Notes: generated by a model from the sequence alone, not told the origin. A stretch of DNA of 64,000 nt from Pomphorhynchus laevis (GCA_012934845.2 WNNJ02002269.1:124001-188000); one strand, 5' to 3'. Counted from the stretch's first letter, positions 11,591-23,709 are shown. Made by a program: numbers and translations.

Positions 11591-12360
11591 ACACAAGCTT
11601 AACCAGATAACTTTAAAATTTTGAATGAAAAATCCTCACCATCACATTGCGAGTAAAATGCACGTTGCTCACACTGTGAGCAAAGATGTTTTGTTGTGAA
11701 AATGCTTATATGAAGATTAAGATTGTTACGATTAGTAATTTTCAACCTTTTAATTATTAATTTATTTTTCATAAAATTTCAACATCATGATATCGAAGAT
11801 TTATCAAAATATTCAATTTTAGAGTTATGTGATATAAGTTACATATGTTTAATTGTAAAATGTTTCATTTGAAAAGTTATTTAAATTTTAGTAATTGAAA
11901 TTAAATTAAGGCTTTATATTTCTTAAATATCTTGAATATTTTATAAAATTTAAAAAAAAAAATAAAAATATTTTACTAAAATTTAAATTCTAGTGAATGA
12001 CAATTTTAGTAAGCGTTTTACAAATCAAAATGCTTGTTAGTTCGTTAATTTAATTAATATTAATTAATTTTAAAAATATTATAAAATATATTTAAATATT
12101 AGTCGTTCCATAGTGTGCATCATGAAAGGATAGTGTCACTCTTGTGTCAATATGCTTGTTTCTCATCATGCGCAGTTAAAGTTTATCATCATGCGCTTTA
12201 CGAGAAGATCAATCTCAACATGTTACGCTCCGAATTTGGTTCACTTTGATAAATTTAATCACATTTGAGCTGAAATTTTGATTGGAACCTAGGGACTATG
12301 GTATATTTGATAAAAAATATGTAAAATTTGTATAGTTATTTCCTATTAAAGACTTGTTTA
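11591..12360. other. AT-rich sequence without a gene
   Basis: The stretch is strongly AT-rich, with runs such as ttaattaatattaatt. I see no coding region, RNA gene or clear repeat in it. Confidence 0.5.
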
Positions 12361-12364
12361 CCTA

Positions 12365-13690
12365 AGACGCTTTTGTAAATCATCGGGCAACTAGAAGGGA
12401 ACCAAGTATTCTGCGACAACCAGCATGGTTTCCGCCCAGAAAGATCTACTGTCACAAACCTCGTACTTGCGAGGACTGATTGGACCAGATATGACGAAGC
12501 TGGAGTTAGTGTTGATGTTTTGTTTTTCGACCTCAGCAAAGCATTTGATCGAATATACTATGATGTCCTCCTTATTAAGCTGGAACAGTACGGCATCAGA
12601 GGAACCCTCCTAAATTGGATTAACTCCTTCCTTAGAAATCGGAAGATTACTGTATTGGCCAATAAACATATGTCAAAGACAAGAACTCCTGGACGCGGTG
12701 TTCCTTAGAGATCGGTACTCAGTCCATTGCTCTTCATTATTTACATCAACAAGCTTACTACAGCAATTTCGAGTCCATGTAGTTTATATGCCGACGACAT
12801 GAAAATTTGGCGAATAATAATCGATAACCGAGATCCAATGATACTCCAGAGAGACATTGATAATATTAAGGTCTGATGTAATCAACGGGGACTGGTTTTA
12901 AACCCCGATAAGTCAAAACATATGCGCATCGGACATCTACACATCAATTCGTCATATACCATCGACGGAAGAGAAATTAAATCAGTTCCCAAATTTCAAG
13001 ACCTTGGAGTGATCGTAAATATAAGCTTATCAACCATCCCACATATCAGTCACACAGTTGCTAAATGCCGTCGAATTTTAGGAGTTATTAGAAGGACCAT
13101 TGGCCAGCTTGAAGCATCCAGTTTTAAGTTAATTTACAATGCTTGTCTCATTTTTAATGATATACGCTTAACCTGCCTGCCACCATCAAACTACGACAGA
13201 GATGAACCTATACGAATCCATATTACGCAAGGCCACACATCTTGTACCCACCCCATCGCAAGCTCTCATTCAATTTTCGACTCCACGCACTTGGTGTGAC
13301 TACAGTGAAGAAATCTTTAAAGTCCTCTGATTTAATGTTTGTGTGGACAACGCTTAATGTTCAAAAGGAGTAGAGGGAACATGTTTGTCGTAAACTTCGA
13401 ACTTCGAAATTCAAACAGGTTGAGGGGACATCACCTCACGTTAATGACTCACATTCGTCCACGAAGAAGATTTAACACAATTGTCCACCGAACGCGGAAA
13501 AACTGGAATAAGCTACCAAGTCAAGTGGTTTCGGCCTCCAGTATTTTGTCCTTCAAGAAAAGTCTGAAGAATGTACTAACTTAGAACAATCGAATATTCA
13601 TTGATATTTTTTTACCCTGTACCCAGCCTGTACGAGCTCTACGCTCTTTTGCTGCAGCAGTATTTAATAATAAAGAGTTATTCCATGTTT
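12365..13690 (+). mobile_element. LINE-A (CR1-like) reverse transcriptase, 5'-truncated
   Basis: From about 12405 the plus strand reads DNQHGFRPERSTVTNLVL, then FFDLSKAFDRIYYDVLL, then QYGIRGTLLNWINSF. A damaged GVPQ block follows (GRGVP then a stop at 12706-12708), then SPLLFIIYINKL, CSLYADDMKIWR, LNPDKSKHM, a DLGVIV block and the C-terminal LRGHHLTL with FKKSLKNVLT. The stop is at about 13582-13584, and a short 3' UTR ends in tttaataataaag, the TAA-rich tail of CR1-like LINEs. The catalytic YADD is present. The endonuclease and everything 5' of RT motif 2 are missing. Besides the stop at 12706, an in-frame stop follows the DNIKV block near 12875, and the C-terminus has shifted frame. Confidence 0.75.
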
Positions 13691-13699
13691 ACGAAAATT

Positions 13700-14130
13700 A
13701 CAAAATATTTTAGAGTAAAAAAGATTTATTTTTACGTGGCCAATGCGTGCCTGCGCACGCATTTAAATGTAATAAAGGAGGGATCGTGGCGAACGTCGAG
13801 AACGTCGAGAAGGAGCTGATCCCCGGTGAGTGGGGCATTTACGAGGAAGGATAGGAGATCGTAGTTGTTAGAGTAATTGGGAACGAGGAGTAAGAGGGAA
13901 TTACGGGAACGCAGCGATAGAGAGGTGGGGCGCGTGTGAGACGAAAAGTAACGTGAAGAAGGCGGAGTTGGATGAGGATGTGGATGGTAGTCCAGGAGAG
14001 TTGGGCAAGATATGTGGATGTGTGGTCGAAGCGACGGAGTCGGCGGAGTTGATGATGGATTTTAGAGAATTGGCAAAAAGACTGAGGCGGTAATCGATTT
14101 TAGGGATGAGAAGCGATGAAAGTGAGTAAT
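13700..14130 (-). mobile_element. LINE-B 3' end, truncated
   Basis: The minus strand matches the last 430 bp of the complete LINE-B at 36.4-40.9 kb. It runs from about TCGCTTCTCATCCCTAAAAT (the LFPKIDY region) through HPHILPNSPGLPS to the terminal hairpin-like tail (gcgtgcgcaggcacgc). It shows internal deletions relative to the complete copy. Confidence 0.75.
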
Positions 14131-14151
14131 AAATTTTTGGAAAATACTTAT

Positions 14152-14996
14152 TCAAATACTGCCTTTTTCGGTTCTCATATGTTGCATAACGGAAGGTATT
14201 AGTAAGATACGTAATGCTTAATCGACTTTTAATCGAGGATAATCATATTTCGAGATATTTAATTGTTATTTTTAAAACAAAATAAAAAATAAAAATGTGT
14301 AGTGCATATTACGACCTAAAACGGTAAAAACCACATTAATAGACAATTATTCATGACATATAAAATGTTTATCAAATAAATGTTAATAGAAAAAAATATT
14401 CGACTTTGATGATTCAAATAATAGAAAAAATCAATGTGTCCATAATTGAACAATTTTAGAAAAAAAATTTCATCTCAAAAAAAATAATTTTAGCGTAAGA
14501 TTTTTTACCAACGTTTCCTTGATATACTTATATGTTATGAGTGATGATTAAATTGGTGATGTATTAAACGTTTCATATCGTAATATACACTACACAATTT
14601 TACTTATAATTTTTTTTCTAAAAAAATTAAAATTAAATTCTCGTAATATGATTATCCTCGATCAAAAATCAAAAGCCGAATAAGCACGTACGTATTATTA
14701 TACATTCAACAACATACGAGCATTAGCTCAAATAGCTGGCTCACAATAAGTTCGTAAATAAATTAATTAGTTATTAAAATAAGGAAATGCAACACGAAAC
14801 ATTGCTTGATCCATTCGTAGTCTTCTTTTAAAAGTATTAAGTGAATTGCATCCAACGGTGTCTGCATCAAGGTTGTTCCAAAGCTCAACAATTCTTCTAT
14901 CAAATTGCATCGCGCCCAATGTATTAGTATCTTACTAATACCTTCCGTAATGCAAAATTTCGGAACTGGAAAAAGGCGGTATTTTGCTAAACATTA
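14152..14996. mobile_element. Foldback / MITE-like element with long inverted ends
   Basis: The left end (14157-14212: gcctttttcggttc..., ggaaggtattagtaagatac) and the right end (14926-14993) are inverted copies of each other over roughly 55 bp. A second inverted pair lies just inside (aatcgaggataatcatat near 14230-14252 and its complement near 14648-14670). There is no transposase inside. The interior holds AT-rich DNA and a LINE-A C-terminus. Either a non-autonomous DNA element captured the LINE piece, or two inverted copies of one sequence flank it. Confidence 0.5.
14760..14925 (-). mobile_element. LINE-A C-terminal fragment
   Basis: The minus strand reads AMQFDRRIVELWNNLDAD, then CNSLNTFKRRLRMDQAMF. 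It is clearly homologous to the frame at 40-294 (AVQFDRRVVSLWNRL ... FKKKLRMEDAM). It lies inside the foldback element. Confidence 0.7.
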
Positions 14997-15059
14997 CCCC
15001 AATTTTTCGACTAAGAATATTTACAAAATTAAAAATATTTTATAAAATTCTTCTTCAAA

Positions 15060-18000
15060 ACATTACCAATCCAATCACTTGGCATTTAATAAACTCTGTT
15101 TTTCCTCAGAAGATACTTTATGTACACCTATTCATTGGTCGAGAGATACTAGCGAACAGGCTCGGTCGATTCGAATCTGGACAAGAGGCAGTAAGCACTC
15201 CTGCATGTGCGGTACAGTGACTGAAGATGTTCACCAGAGCATATCCAGCAATAGCTCCGCAGGCCAAGAATTGACCTTCACAGGTATCAAAAAATCAGTG
15301 ATGGGTTTCTCCCTTGCCGCTCTTCGATCTCAGTGAAAATCAAAGCACACCCCGCATATTCTCTAAATACTCGTTTAGTCCACAACGAGAAACTGTGTGA
15401 TCAACCCGAATCGATTGATGGTTCTACTGTCATTTTCTCAAATAGCACGCGTTCCATAGAACCCAACTCAAAAACATCTGGAAATCAAGTAGTGGCGACA
15501 AGTCGTGAGTTGGTTGCACTTGCTGATGATGATGGTCGCAAAGTGTCTGGATATTTGATGGCAAAGAGTTGCAATTATCGGGAAGAGCAAAGTTCATCGC
15601 ATATTCGTAATCCTCACAATTTTAGTTCAAGTCACATTATGACTGGTAAACCAAAAAAGCGAATCAATCGAGTAAAGCGCGTAACGCCTTGCGAAATCGA
15701 TGCCTAATCCTTCAGAATGTGCCTGAGGCTCCATCATCATGCACCACGCAGAGAAGAATGGACGCGTATTTTGACCATGTACATTCAGTACTAACTCAGA
15801 TATGCGCAGACGGGAGTCGCGACTTTGTCGGACAAATTAAGGTGATTGGTCTATATAGTTTAGGTAAGCAGTTGGATTTCCCGAGGTAGTTGAGGGTGAT
15901 ATTCGAAACTAATGAACAGGCTGGATTCGTGATGTCTGTGTCGAACAAACTGCGTGGTGATAAAGTTCGTATCCGTCCTGATTATTCGATGGAGGAAAGA
16001 AGCATGATGAGGGAAACTAGGATTGAGTTGAATCGTCGCATTTTGGAGGGAGAAGATAGCTTAGTTATTCGGGATTTTCGAGTTGTCCGGAAAATGCCGT
16101 TTGTGCGTTGGCGTCCACTCGTAACGAGGGCGATCTCATTTGCTTCGATTGTTTGATTCCAAATGCTGATGTGCATTCTCAGGGTTGCACGTCTCAACCT
16201 GCTTTTATCATTGACTACACAAATATTCGTAGTTTAATTTCGAATCTTGATGATGTTAGAGTTTGGGCGCATTCTGTGCATACAGACGTGTTGGCTATTT
16301 CTGAGACGTGGTTACACGATGCCATTCTTGATAACGTAGTATATATTCCAGGTTATCAACTGTTACGTTCATATAGATGCCCTCCTAAAAGGGGTGGAGT
16401 AGCGCTTTATGTTCAGAATAGGAACGTTATTAGCAATATAGTGAGATATTCAAATAAAGAAGGGACATTTTAGTGCTTAATAGTTGATCTTGTTACATAT
16501 AGCCACCACGTTTCATTATGTGTTCTTTATCGAACACCCAAATCAGCAATGTTAGATGATAAGCTTATGCATATTTTAACTAAAGCTTGTAGTATGAGTG
16601 ATCACTCATTCATCTTAGTTGGTGATTTTAATCTACCGACCCTGGTGATTGATAAAGATGGCAACAGTATTATTGGTAACTGTTTCCGTGAGGATAAGAA
16701 CCTATGGAAGTTCTTGGTATTTAATCAATTACTCATTCAGCATGTATCTGCTCCTACTAGATTTGGCACTGATCGAGTACGTTCTATACTTGATCTTGTA
16801 TTTTCTCGAAGAAATGGTCAGATATGTGACCTGTTCCATAATCCTCCAATAGGAGAAAGTGATCACTGTGTTTTGATGTTAAAGTTTATTATAGCTTCAG
16901 ATATTCCTGCAATCGATGCCAAACCTGCATTGACGAAGAGATCATGTCATCATGTTGATGTTGAGATGTTACAACAGTTTGTGTCCTCGTAGAACTTTGA
17001 GTGTAGTAATGTTGGAAGCCAGGAACGTTGGTATTTTATTTGAGAATTACTAATTCGTATATCTTATTATTTTGCTTCGCGTAGACCAATACGTAAAAAT
17101 GCTAATAAGAAGCCTCCGTGGTTTGACAGTAGTCTATGTGAAACTCTCAAAAGGCGCAACACTTTGTTCAGAAAATGTGGGCACAAAGGTAATTTGATTG
17201 CTCAATTCAAACTTGCTCGCAATGCATATAAACGCCTCAAAATTAAGAAACGTATGGAGTATGATGACCAAATTATGTAATCTTTAAATAGCTCGCCCAA
17301 ACGTTTTTGGTCATATGTTCGTTAAAGTACGCGTACTTATTGTGCAATCACTAGATTATCATCAAAGGGTAAGTTGTTTGGTTCCCCTCCTGACGTTTGC
17401 TTTAGTGCTTCCATTATAATCAATGTGGATGATGTGGCTTGGAAGTTATCACATTTGTCGTCTTCATCTTCTTCAGGTCCTGATGATATTCAGCCGCATC
17501 TTCTCAGGATGTTGAGTTAACATTTGGCTCCTTCGGATACTAGCTTGTTTCAGGCATCTCTGGATAGCATGGAGGTACCGTCTGAATGGAAGAGTGCGAT
17601 AGTGGTGTCGGTATTCAAAAAGGATGATCCGCGGCTAGCAGAAAACTATCGAGCTATAAGTCTTACTAGTTATTTGGGTAAGGTACTTAAAAGGATCATC
17701 CGCGAACATATATTCAGACACTTGAGCATATCAGGTTAACATAGCTTTATGCTACATGGCTTCAGAAAAAGACGTTCTTGCCTTACCAATCTTTTGTCTG
17801 CCCGTTAGGCCTGGATTGAATCCATGTCTCAAGGAAAGACAGTTGATGTTATTCTGTTCGAATTTACTCGTGCGTTTGATCGTGTCCCCATAGTCTCCTC
17901 ATTCAAACAGTGGCCAGCTACGGCATTAATAGTTCAGTTATAGGATTAATCAGAGATTTTCTATCTAACAGATCTTTCATAGTACGAGTTGGAAGTACCC

Positions 18001-18245
18001 TATCCTCACCACTTGTCACGCAGTGAGAAAGTTTTTGAACGCATTGCCTCACGACATCATGACTGCGTCATCATTGAGCCAATTCAAAGCCATGGTCAAC
18101 ACTTGGATAATACACGCTGATCAAGGCAACATTGGAAGTTATTATCCTTGATTTGGCTGTAATTGATATATTTGTTTCATGTGTTGTAATGTACGATGAG
18201 CGGGCAAAACGTCCTTTTTGGTCAAAGCCTTGTATATAATAATAA
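15060..18245 (+). mobile_element. LINE-A group (CR1-like) long copy: ORF1-like, endonuclease, RT
   Basis: An N-terminal, ORF1-like region spans about 15079-16156 (ILQNVPEAPSS, LRVIFETNEQAG, LRGDKVRIRPDYS, EERSMMRETRIELNRR). An AP-type endonuclease follows at 16200-16970, with TNIRSLISNLDD, LAISETWLHDA, LVGDFNLP, ILDLVFSRR and GESDHCVL. Catalytic Glu, Asp-Phe-Asn and the final SDH are visible. The reverse transcriptase begins near 17480 (GPDDIQPHLL, VFKKDDPRLAENYRAISL, then FTRAFDRVP at about 17865). It is then cut by an internal deletion of most of the palm, rejoining at about 18025 in the C-terminus (KFLNALPHDIMTAS). Stops at 16473, 16992, 17278, 17520 and 17739 also break it. The tail is tatataataataaaagg. 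This is the longest CR1-like copy here and it is dead. Confidence 0.8.
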
Positions 18246-18249
18246 AAGG

Positions 18250-18425
18250 TGAACCCACTTCATCATCGGGTGCCTTTACGTCTTTAGACAACGCGACCTT
18301 GTGGCTTTGACGTGTGCTTACATAGAAGTCAAGAGAGTGCATTCTCAAGGTTTGAACCCCGTACATAGAGTTTGCAATGCACACGTCGCCACCAAATGGC
18401 CACGCGGGGCATTTAGCCACTCGCG
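18250..18425 (-). mobile_element. SINE-like sequence with tRNA-type promoter boxes
   Basis: On the minus strand TGGCCATTTGG resembles an A box. GGGGTTCAAACC, about 35 nt downstream, resembles a B box. The sequence then runs to a cacccgatgatgaag end that also occurs at 3660-3725. This is the order expected of a tRNA-derived SINE. Without a second full copy in the window it remains a proposal. Confidence 0.4.
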
Positions 18426-18609
18426 GTCAGTGCAGTGAGACTCGGTACTGGTACGCTGGTTTATATTAATAATATTTAACTCGCCATTTTAATTTTAAAA
18501 TATAATCATGTAATGGATTGGAAGGTGTTACTATGAAGCAGTCCTTCTTGGACATTGTAGTTTTTAATCATTTTGCTTCGTCTTATTGATCCGGTCCTGT
18601 TACTTCTAA

Positions 18610-18915
18610 ATTTATATTTCACGAGCAACGACAAAGAACAAAATACGGTGAAAGGGTTGCGCGTCTGGAAAGAGCTAAATTTATGCCGATTGTGTTGGCA
18701 GAGAACGGTAGCATTAGGACCTCATCATCGAAGGTATTAAAGCGTATTGCACAACTAAAGGCGTCTTGCTCTTCACTTCTATGCAATGATTGCATCAACT
18801 GTTTAAGACACAGAATCGATTTTGCACTAGCAAAAGTATCATCAATGTGCATGCGATATGCTCGGTCTGTAATAAACAACCAGGTTGTCACGGATGATAA
18901 CAATTTAAGATAACA
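18610..18915 (+). mobile_element. C-terminal fragment of the RLE-type retroelement
   Basis: The frame ending at 18911-18913 reads RAKFMPIVLAENGSIRTSS, then LKRIAQ, then LRHRIDFALAKVSSMCMRYARS. This resembles the segment that follows the endonuclease-like domain in the family seen on the minus strand at 20787-22745, whose C-terminus contains LYQRISMRGNAKAMLAS. The two pieces point away from each other. Assignment is by pattern only. Confidence 0.35.
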
Positions 18916-18939
18916 ATGTGAATTAATCTTATATAAGAA

Positions 18940-19765
18940 TTTGAGGGCAACACTTGTTTTATGTATTATCTGTAAATAAATGTTTTATAAAAAAAGCATC
19001 ACTTGAGAATAAATTTTGATAATTAAAATTTAATTAATTTGTAAAATTTATTATAAGTACAAATTAGAAAAATAATATTTATTCGGTATGTATTATTTCT
19101 ATGTATGTATGTGTGCCGTAGGGCCTATTAGGGCCTCCGGGATTATTGTTCAGTAGGATTAGTCTACTGACTAATATTGCTTCAATGGTCGAAAATGCAA
19201 TCATTTCGGTAGCTATTCTTCTGATCAGATCGGCAATACTTTCGGCTAGTTTCAATGAGTGTGACTTAAAACATAATATTTTTTAATAATAATACATTTT
19301 CAGAGTTGTTAAATCTTATTTTACAACTCTTGTCTCTCCCTGCAAATGTAATGTGAGACATTACATACATCGATATAATGTAAGATATCGTTCTCGACAG
19401 ACCTCATCGGTATGTATGTATTATTTCTATGTATTTATGTGTGCCTTAGGGCCTATATCATATAGGGCCTATTTGAGAGCAACACTTGTTTTATGCATTA
19501 TCTGTGTATGATTGTGTATTATTTGTGTAATATAGATGCTACTATATGCGTTATATATACTTCGCAATTAAAAACTTTCACGAAAAATAATAATTTTCTT
19601 AATTAACTTTTAATAATTAAAATTTAATTAATTTAAATTTTAATTAAATTTAAATCTTAATTAAATTTTAATAATTAAAATTTAATTAATTTGTAAAATT
19701 TTATTTGAATAGAAGTACAAATTAGAACAATAATAGTTGTGCAAAATATTAAATGCTTCATTTTA
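18940..19765. repeat. Direct duplication in AT-rich DNA
   Basis: The block ttgagagcaacacttgttttatg with its following text occurs at 18941-18976 and again at 19469-19505. The block tatttctatgtatgtatgtgtgcc followed by agggcctat occurs at 19095-19135 and 19405-19465. The runs aattaaaatttaattaa recur beside both. The pattern is a diverged tandem duplication of about 300-530 bp. No coding content is seen. Confidence 0.55.
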
Positions 19766-20786
19766 AAAAATAATTTTCGTATATTTTAAATTACTCCGTA
19801 CAGAAGCGTTAAAAGTTAAAAAACTTTTAATTGCAAATTACTCCCGCAATTTACATTACAAAGTATTATTAAAAGTTAAGTAGTTGCTCGTACATATTCT
19901 ATAGTATATCCAAATTTTTTTATTTAATTTTAAGATATCGGCAATATTTTAATTTGATGAAAAATACTAGTAATAAATTGGACATATTTAATATCAAGCG
20001 AGCATTGCAAAATACGTTTTCAAATTAAAAATTATAAGCATTCTAAACTTATAAGCATTCAGTAACCAATTTAATAAAGAAAAATTTTATAAAACAATTA
20101 GATAAATTTTTATTGACACATTTTATATTCAATTATTACTGAATATAAACAGAATACAATTCAACAATATATACGCGATTAAGTAATGTAATTTGGATTT
20201 TGAATCCATATATATTGTTTTTAGAAAAAGGACATACGTATTATTTTTATACAGCCTTTACGAATCTAAAACTTTGTGAAATTTTGTTTTAATCTTTTGA
20301 TTTGTCATTTAGAAATAAATGTCGACTTTCAAAAAATAAATATGTACAAAAATAAATATATTCTCTTGTACATTTAAATTTTCTTGAACGAATGGAATGA
20401 ACGAAGGAACTGAACGAACACACTGAACGATTAATCTGAACGAAAAATGAACTAGCGGACTGAACGAACACAATGAATTTGTCTGCGAGATTATTATTTT
20501 TTATCACTTTGATATTTGTTATTATTCTTAGTGAGCTTACAAGCGCGCCGTTGGCACGCATTTGTCACTCAAAATAAATTTATCGCTCTAAATTATCTAA
20601 GATACTCCAAATTTAGAATTATTTCCAAGATTATCATGCTGTATTTACTATATTGGCATTAATTTCTTTTACTTTTTCTTTACGGACGAAACAGTAGAAT
20701 TGCTGTCTTGTAATAATAAATAAGTAAATTCAAAAACGACAATTTCAATAGTTTAATTGAAGCTTATCCTGAAGAAGAGTTAGTAG
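19766..20786. other. AT-rich sequence without a gene
   Basis: There is a short imperfect run of ctgaacgaa units at 20385-20470 and otherwise AT-rich DNA. The minus-strand open frame at 20289-20561 overlaps this run and is not credible as a gene. Confidence 0.5.
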
Positions 20787-22745
20787 TCAGCCTTCTGGCG
20801 AGCCCTTCTGACGATTCATACTATTAAGTGGTGGAGGAAGTTCGTCAATATGTGCGGGGTGATGTACAAGTAATGATCGTTTTGACTGATCAGTGTTATT
20901 TAAACTGTTCTGGGATGGTTTCATTGTCTTATAATTCATCGACAATTTACATGGTTTAATGGATATAACTGAATATGGCGTTTCTCCATCATTCAAAGAT
21001 TTTGATTGAAATTTGTCGTAAACGGGTAACAGACCTCCAACAGCACCTGAATCGTCATTTGCGCATTTGGTATATCGCGTAATAAGTGCATCACAGCATC
21101 GGTATGTAGATTCTACTGACACGTTCTTGTTGAGATTAGCGTCTGGCTCGAATAGGCGTTCCTCAGGTTCACATGTTTCCTGTTGGAGGTGGTCAAATGC
21201 CAATATTGGAAGCCGATCGAGTGAAGCTAGCATGGCTTTTGCGTTTCCCCGCATCGAGATGCGCTGATATAATTGTGTGACCGTCAAAGAGTGTCCCATT
21301 CCGATTGTACAGCTCATATTGTTCGCAACCCGCTTGATCACCCTGTTTCCTTCGTCGTTCCATCCACTAAAGGTCTCGACTACGGCTGCTGAAAACATGT
21401 ACCCCACATCTTCGACTCTGTCCCTATATTTCCTATCCTTAACATTGGCAGCGTACGACGTGGCAGCGGCGAGGTGTATGTTGGCGGCGGAATGACTGTA
21501 TGCGCCTTGATGAGGGTGACTGCAAAGTCGACTGCAAGTGGTAGGTCCTTATAAAAAATGATGTCTACTAGGCGTTCACGTAGGTCCGGGATAATTCCTC
21601 GCACCTCCAGTGCTACATCCGTACGGGCTGATTGTGCGACTGCAAATAACACGTCACATATGGCGTTATGCCGCAGGCCTTGATAACCCCCGTATTGACA
21701 AGTGTGTGAGTGTAAGCTTCCCTTATCCGCCATACCCATGTAGCGGCCGCATCGATAATCCTTTTCGTACAAGAGAATCTAAAGCCACATTCGGGCTAGA
21801 ACGCAGAACTGTGGTAGAGTTAGTTCCGTTCTAGATGCCGAATTCGGGACGGCGCCAAGTCAAGCCCCAGCCTTTGAACATGACACTGCGTGTAGTCAGG
21901 CCCGGTCTATTTCGCAAGACGACTGTAACAGCTGGGTTGAGGCAAAATTATCGATCAGCCACAAAGTTGATTATTGACCGCCCTCTGTGAACGATAAGAA
22001 GTTTGAACCATCCTTGTTCTTAGGGTTATCAATGCTTCAGAATAGCCATGAAATAGTAAAGCGTCCAGACTGTATATCTCTCCCATTTGCTAAACGCTAT
22101 GAATGAATACGCTCTGGGCGTGCGCAGCATTGCATCTTAGACCGAAGCCGCCTAGACGTATAGGGAGTGTCATCTGTGACTCCGTAGCTTCTTGAAGTTG
22201 GCACGCGCATATTTTCTGAAAAGCGCTAGAGATTTGTCTGTCAAATGACTGACAAAACTTTTTTGTTATCCTTGGATCGACTGTGCGGAGGAGGCGGTTT
22301 ATCCTTGAAGAGGATGCGCAGTGTCGAAGTAGAAGATATCCGACTTGAGGGTCTGGCAGCTTGGTTACTGCATCAATTGTCTGAACCAGTTGTGGAAGAA
22401 CATCATTAGACAGGTGGTTCTCTATGAAAGACTCGTCACCTATAAGTATGCCTAGCAAATGCATTCTCCCGGAAGTGCTCTCCGAAACCACCTTAGAAAG
22501 TAGGGCTAGGCAGGCGTATACAGCTTCAGGCATGCCAATGACATCCGTCTTTCGCATATTGAACTGGAGCTCCATCATTTTGAAGCTCGCATCTAGCCAG
22601 CCGAGTGCGGATGCAATTGCTGATGGCATTCATTCGACTATGCCGTCATTCAGATACCACATGTTGAGGTTTATTCCAGGTATTTGGTATACCTTTTCAA
22701 TCGTTCTCTGAATGGCCAATGAGAATAAGAACGGGTCCAATGGAT
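20787..22745 (-). mobile_element. RT element with restriction-like endonuclease-type C-terminus
   Basis: Read on the minus strand from 22745: PLDPFLFSLAIQRTIEKVY, then WYLNDG at the position of the catalytic YLDD (one Asp replaced by Asn), then FNMRKTDVIG. Next come PQVGYLLLRHCASSSRINRLL and LPIRLGGFGLR (22090-22629). A C/H-rich block with RHNAICDVL, IIPDLRERLVDIIF and LAVDFAVT follows (21772-21380), and then the tail FSAAVVETFSGWNDEGN with LYQRISMRGNA (21407-20787). The RHN...PDL...VD spacing resembles the restriction-like endonuclease downstream of the RT in R2/NeSL-type retroelements. The frame is broken at least twice, and no 5' part of the RT is present. Confidence 0.45.
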
Positions 22746-23160
22746 TTATCCGTATTTTAAAATTTATCCGTTTTTTTTAATTTTTAAAACTTAGATTATT
22801 TGAGATTAAAAATTATAAAATAAAAATTCTGTCACAAGAGATTATTCCTGTTTTTAAATACTGCAATGAAAACTAAATTTTTCTAGCATGTACACTGTTG
22901 CCCCCGTCCTTTATCAACTGAGATTGAAGCAGCTGGATAGTTTGCTAAACTATTTATCATATGATTTTGTTCAATTCTGTGTGTTTCGAATCTCGTATTG
23001 TTGTGGCGGATTAAAGATATTTCTTTTTAAATAAACTGATCGGGTAGCATTAAAATTATAATAATATGTTATAAATATATTAAATTATCATAAATCCATT
23101 TCTGAATTAGAATAAAATATGCTTTATTTTCATGAAACATTTTTCGCATGAGCATTATCC
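22746..23160. other. AT-rich sequence without a gene
   Basis: No coding or RNA feature can be supported. Confidence 0.5.
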
Positions 23161-23164
23161 AAGT

Positions 23165-23545
23165 AGCATTATTCTTAATAAAACTAATATTGATGTATAT
23201 ATCTTGATATGAACATTAAATTAACATTAACTAAAATTGCTGTTAATTTATATCGTAAAGATTACATATTTAAATTTACAAGAAACATATTTTTGCATGA
23301 GCATTCATGCATACCATATAATATAAAATATAATACATTAAATATTGAAATTTTAAGAATTGCAACAATATGTAACGATATTGGTTTTCTTCAAAATTAT
23401 TTAAATAATTAAATAGATACATATTTTAAACTAGGTTACTATAAAAATAACATCAAGCAGAAAATAGTAAAATATATAAATCAACACACTAATATAAAGA
23501 ATAAATTTAAACTCTTAAGTGGCAAATTTTTATGGATGGATAATA
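23165..23545 (+). mobile_element. PLE reverse transcriptase C-terminal part
   Basis: The frame at 23209-23410, read with its continuation, gives LTLTKIAVNLYRKDYIFKF, then FLHEHSCIPYNIKYNTLN, ILRIATICNDIGFLQNYL and a KLGYYKN block. This matches the region after the catalytic core in Penelope-like RTs (NLYRK, then HS..P...K, then the R...C helix and GYP). The same segment is joined to a full RT at 50.3-51.3 kb (minus) and 51.7-52.7 kb (plus). A stop after NYLNN splits this copy. It is directly followed by the structured module at 23559. Confidence 0.7.
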
Positions 23546-23558
23546 AATAATATACTTT

Positions 23559-23709
23559 GTATTAGAATAAGATACTAGATAGTTTTATCAGAGGAAATAC
23601 ATCCTTAGCATGTATTTGGCCCCGCTGCTATGTTGAGTAGAGGAGTTAGGGGCCGAAACCTGATAACATAGCAGTTCCTCATGATGACCTCTGATTCTTA
23701 TTCTGATAC
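23559..23709 (+). ncRNA. PLE-associated structured RNA module, copy A
   Basis: A 14-bp helix (23559-23572 with 23696-23709, one G-U pair) continues into an 8-bp helix (23587-23594 with 23688-23695). Inside it lie a hairpin AAATACA/TGTATTT (23595-23617) and the pair CTGCTATG/CATAGCAG (23625-23632 with 23667-23674). The pair GGCCCC/GGGGCC (23618-23623 with 23649-23654) crosses the latter and would form a pseudoknot. GAAA at 23594-23597 and ATGATGA at 23681-23687 lie where a type II hammerhead would place GAAA and CUGAUGA. The module directly follows PLE RT sequence. The structure is read from the sequence; function is inference. Confidence 0.6.

Noticed and set aside
20289-20561. 90-residue minus-strand frame
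   Set aside because: It arises from a degenerate ctgaacgaa repeat and AT-rich DNA.
23618-23674. HDV-like ribozyme reading of the crossing pairs GGCCCC/GGGGCC and CTGCTATG/CATAGCAG
   Set aside because: The P1-P2 crossing order fits, but no P3, P1.1 or P4 stem and no catalytic-C joining segment can be found. The GGCCCC pairing is also not conserved in diverged copies.
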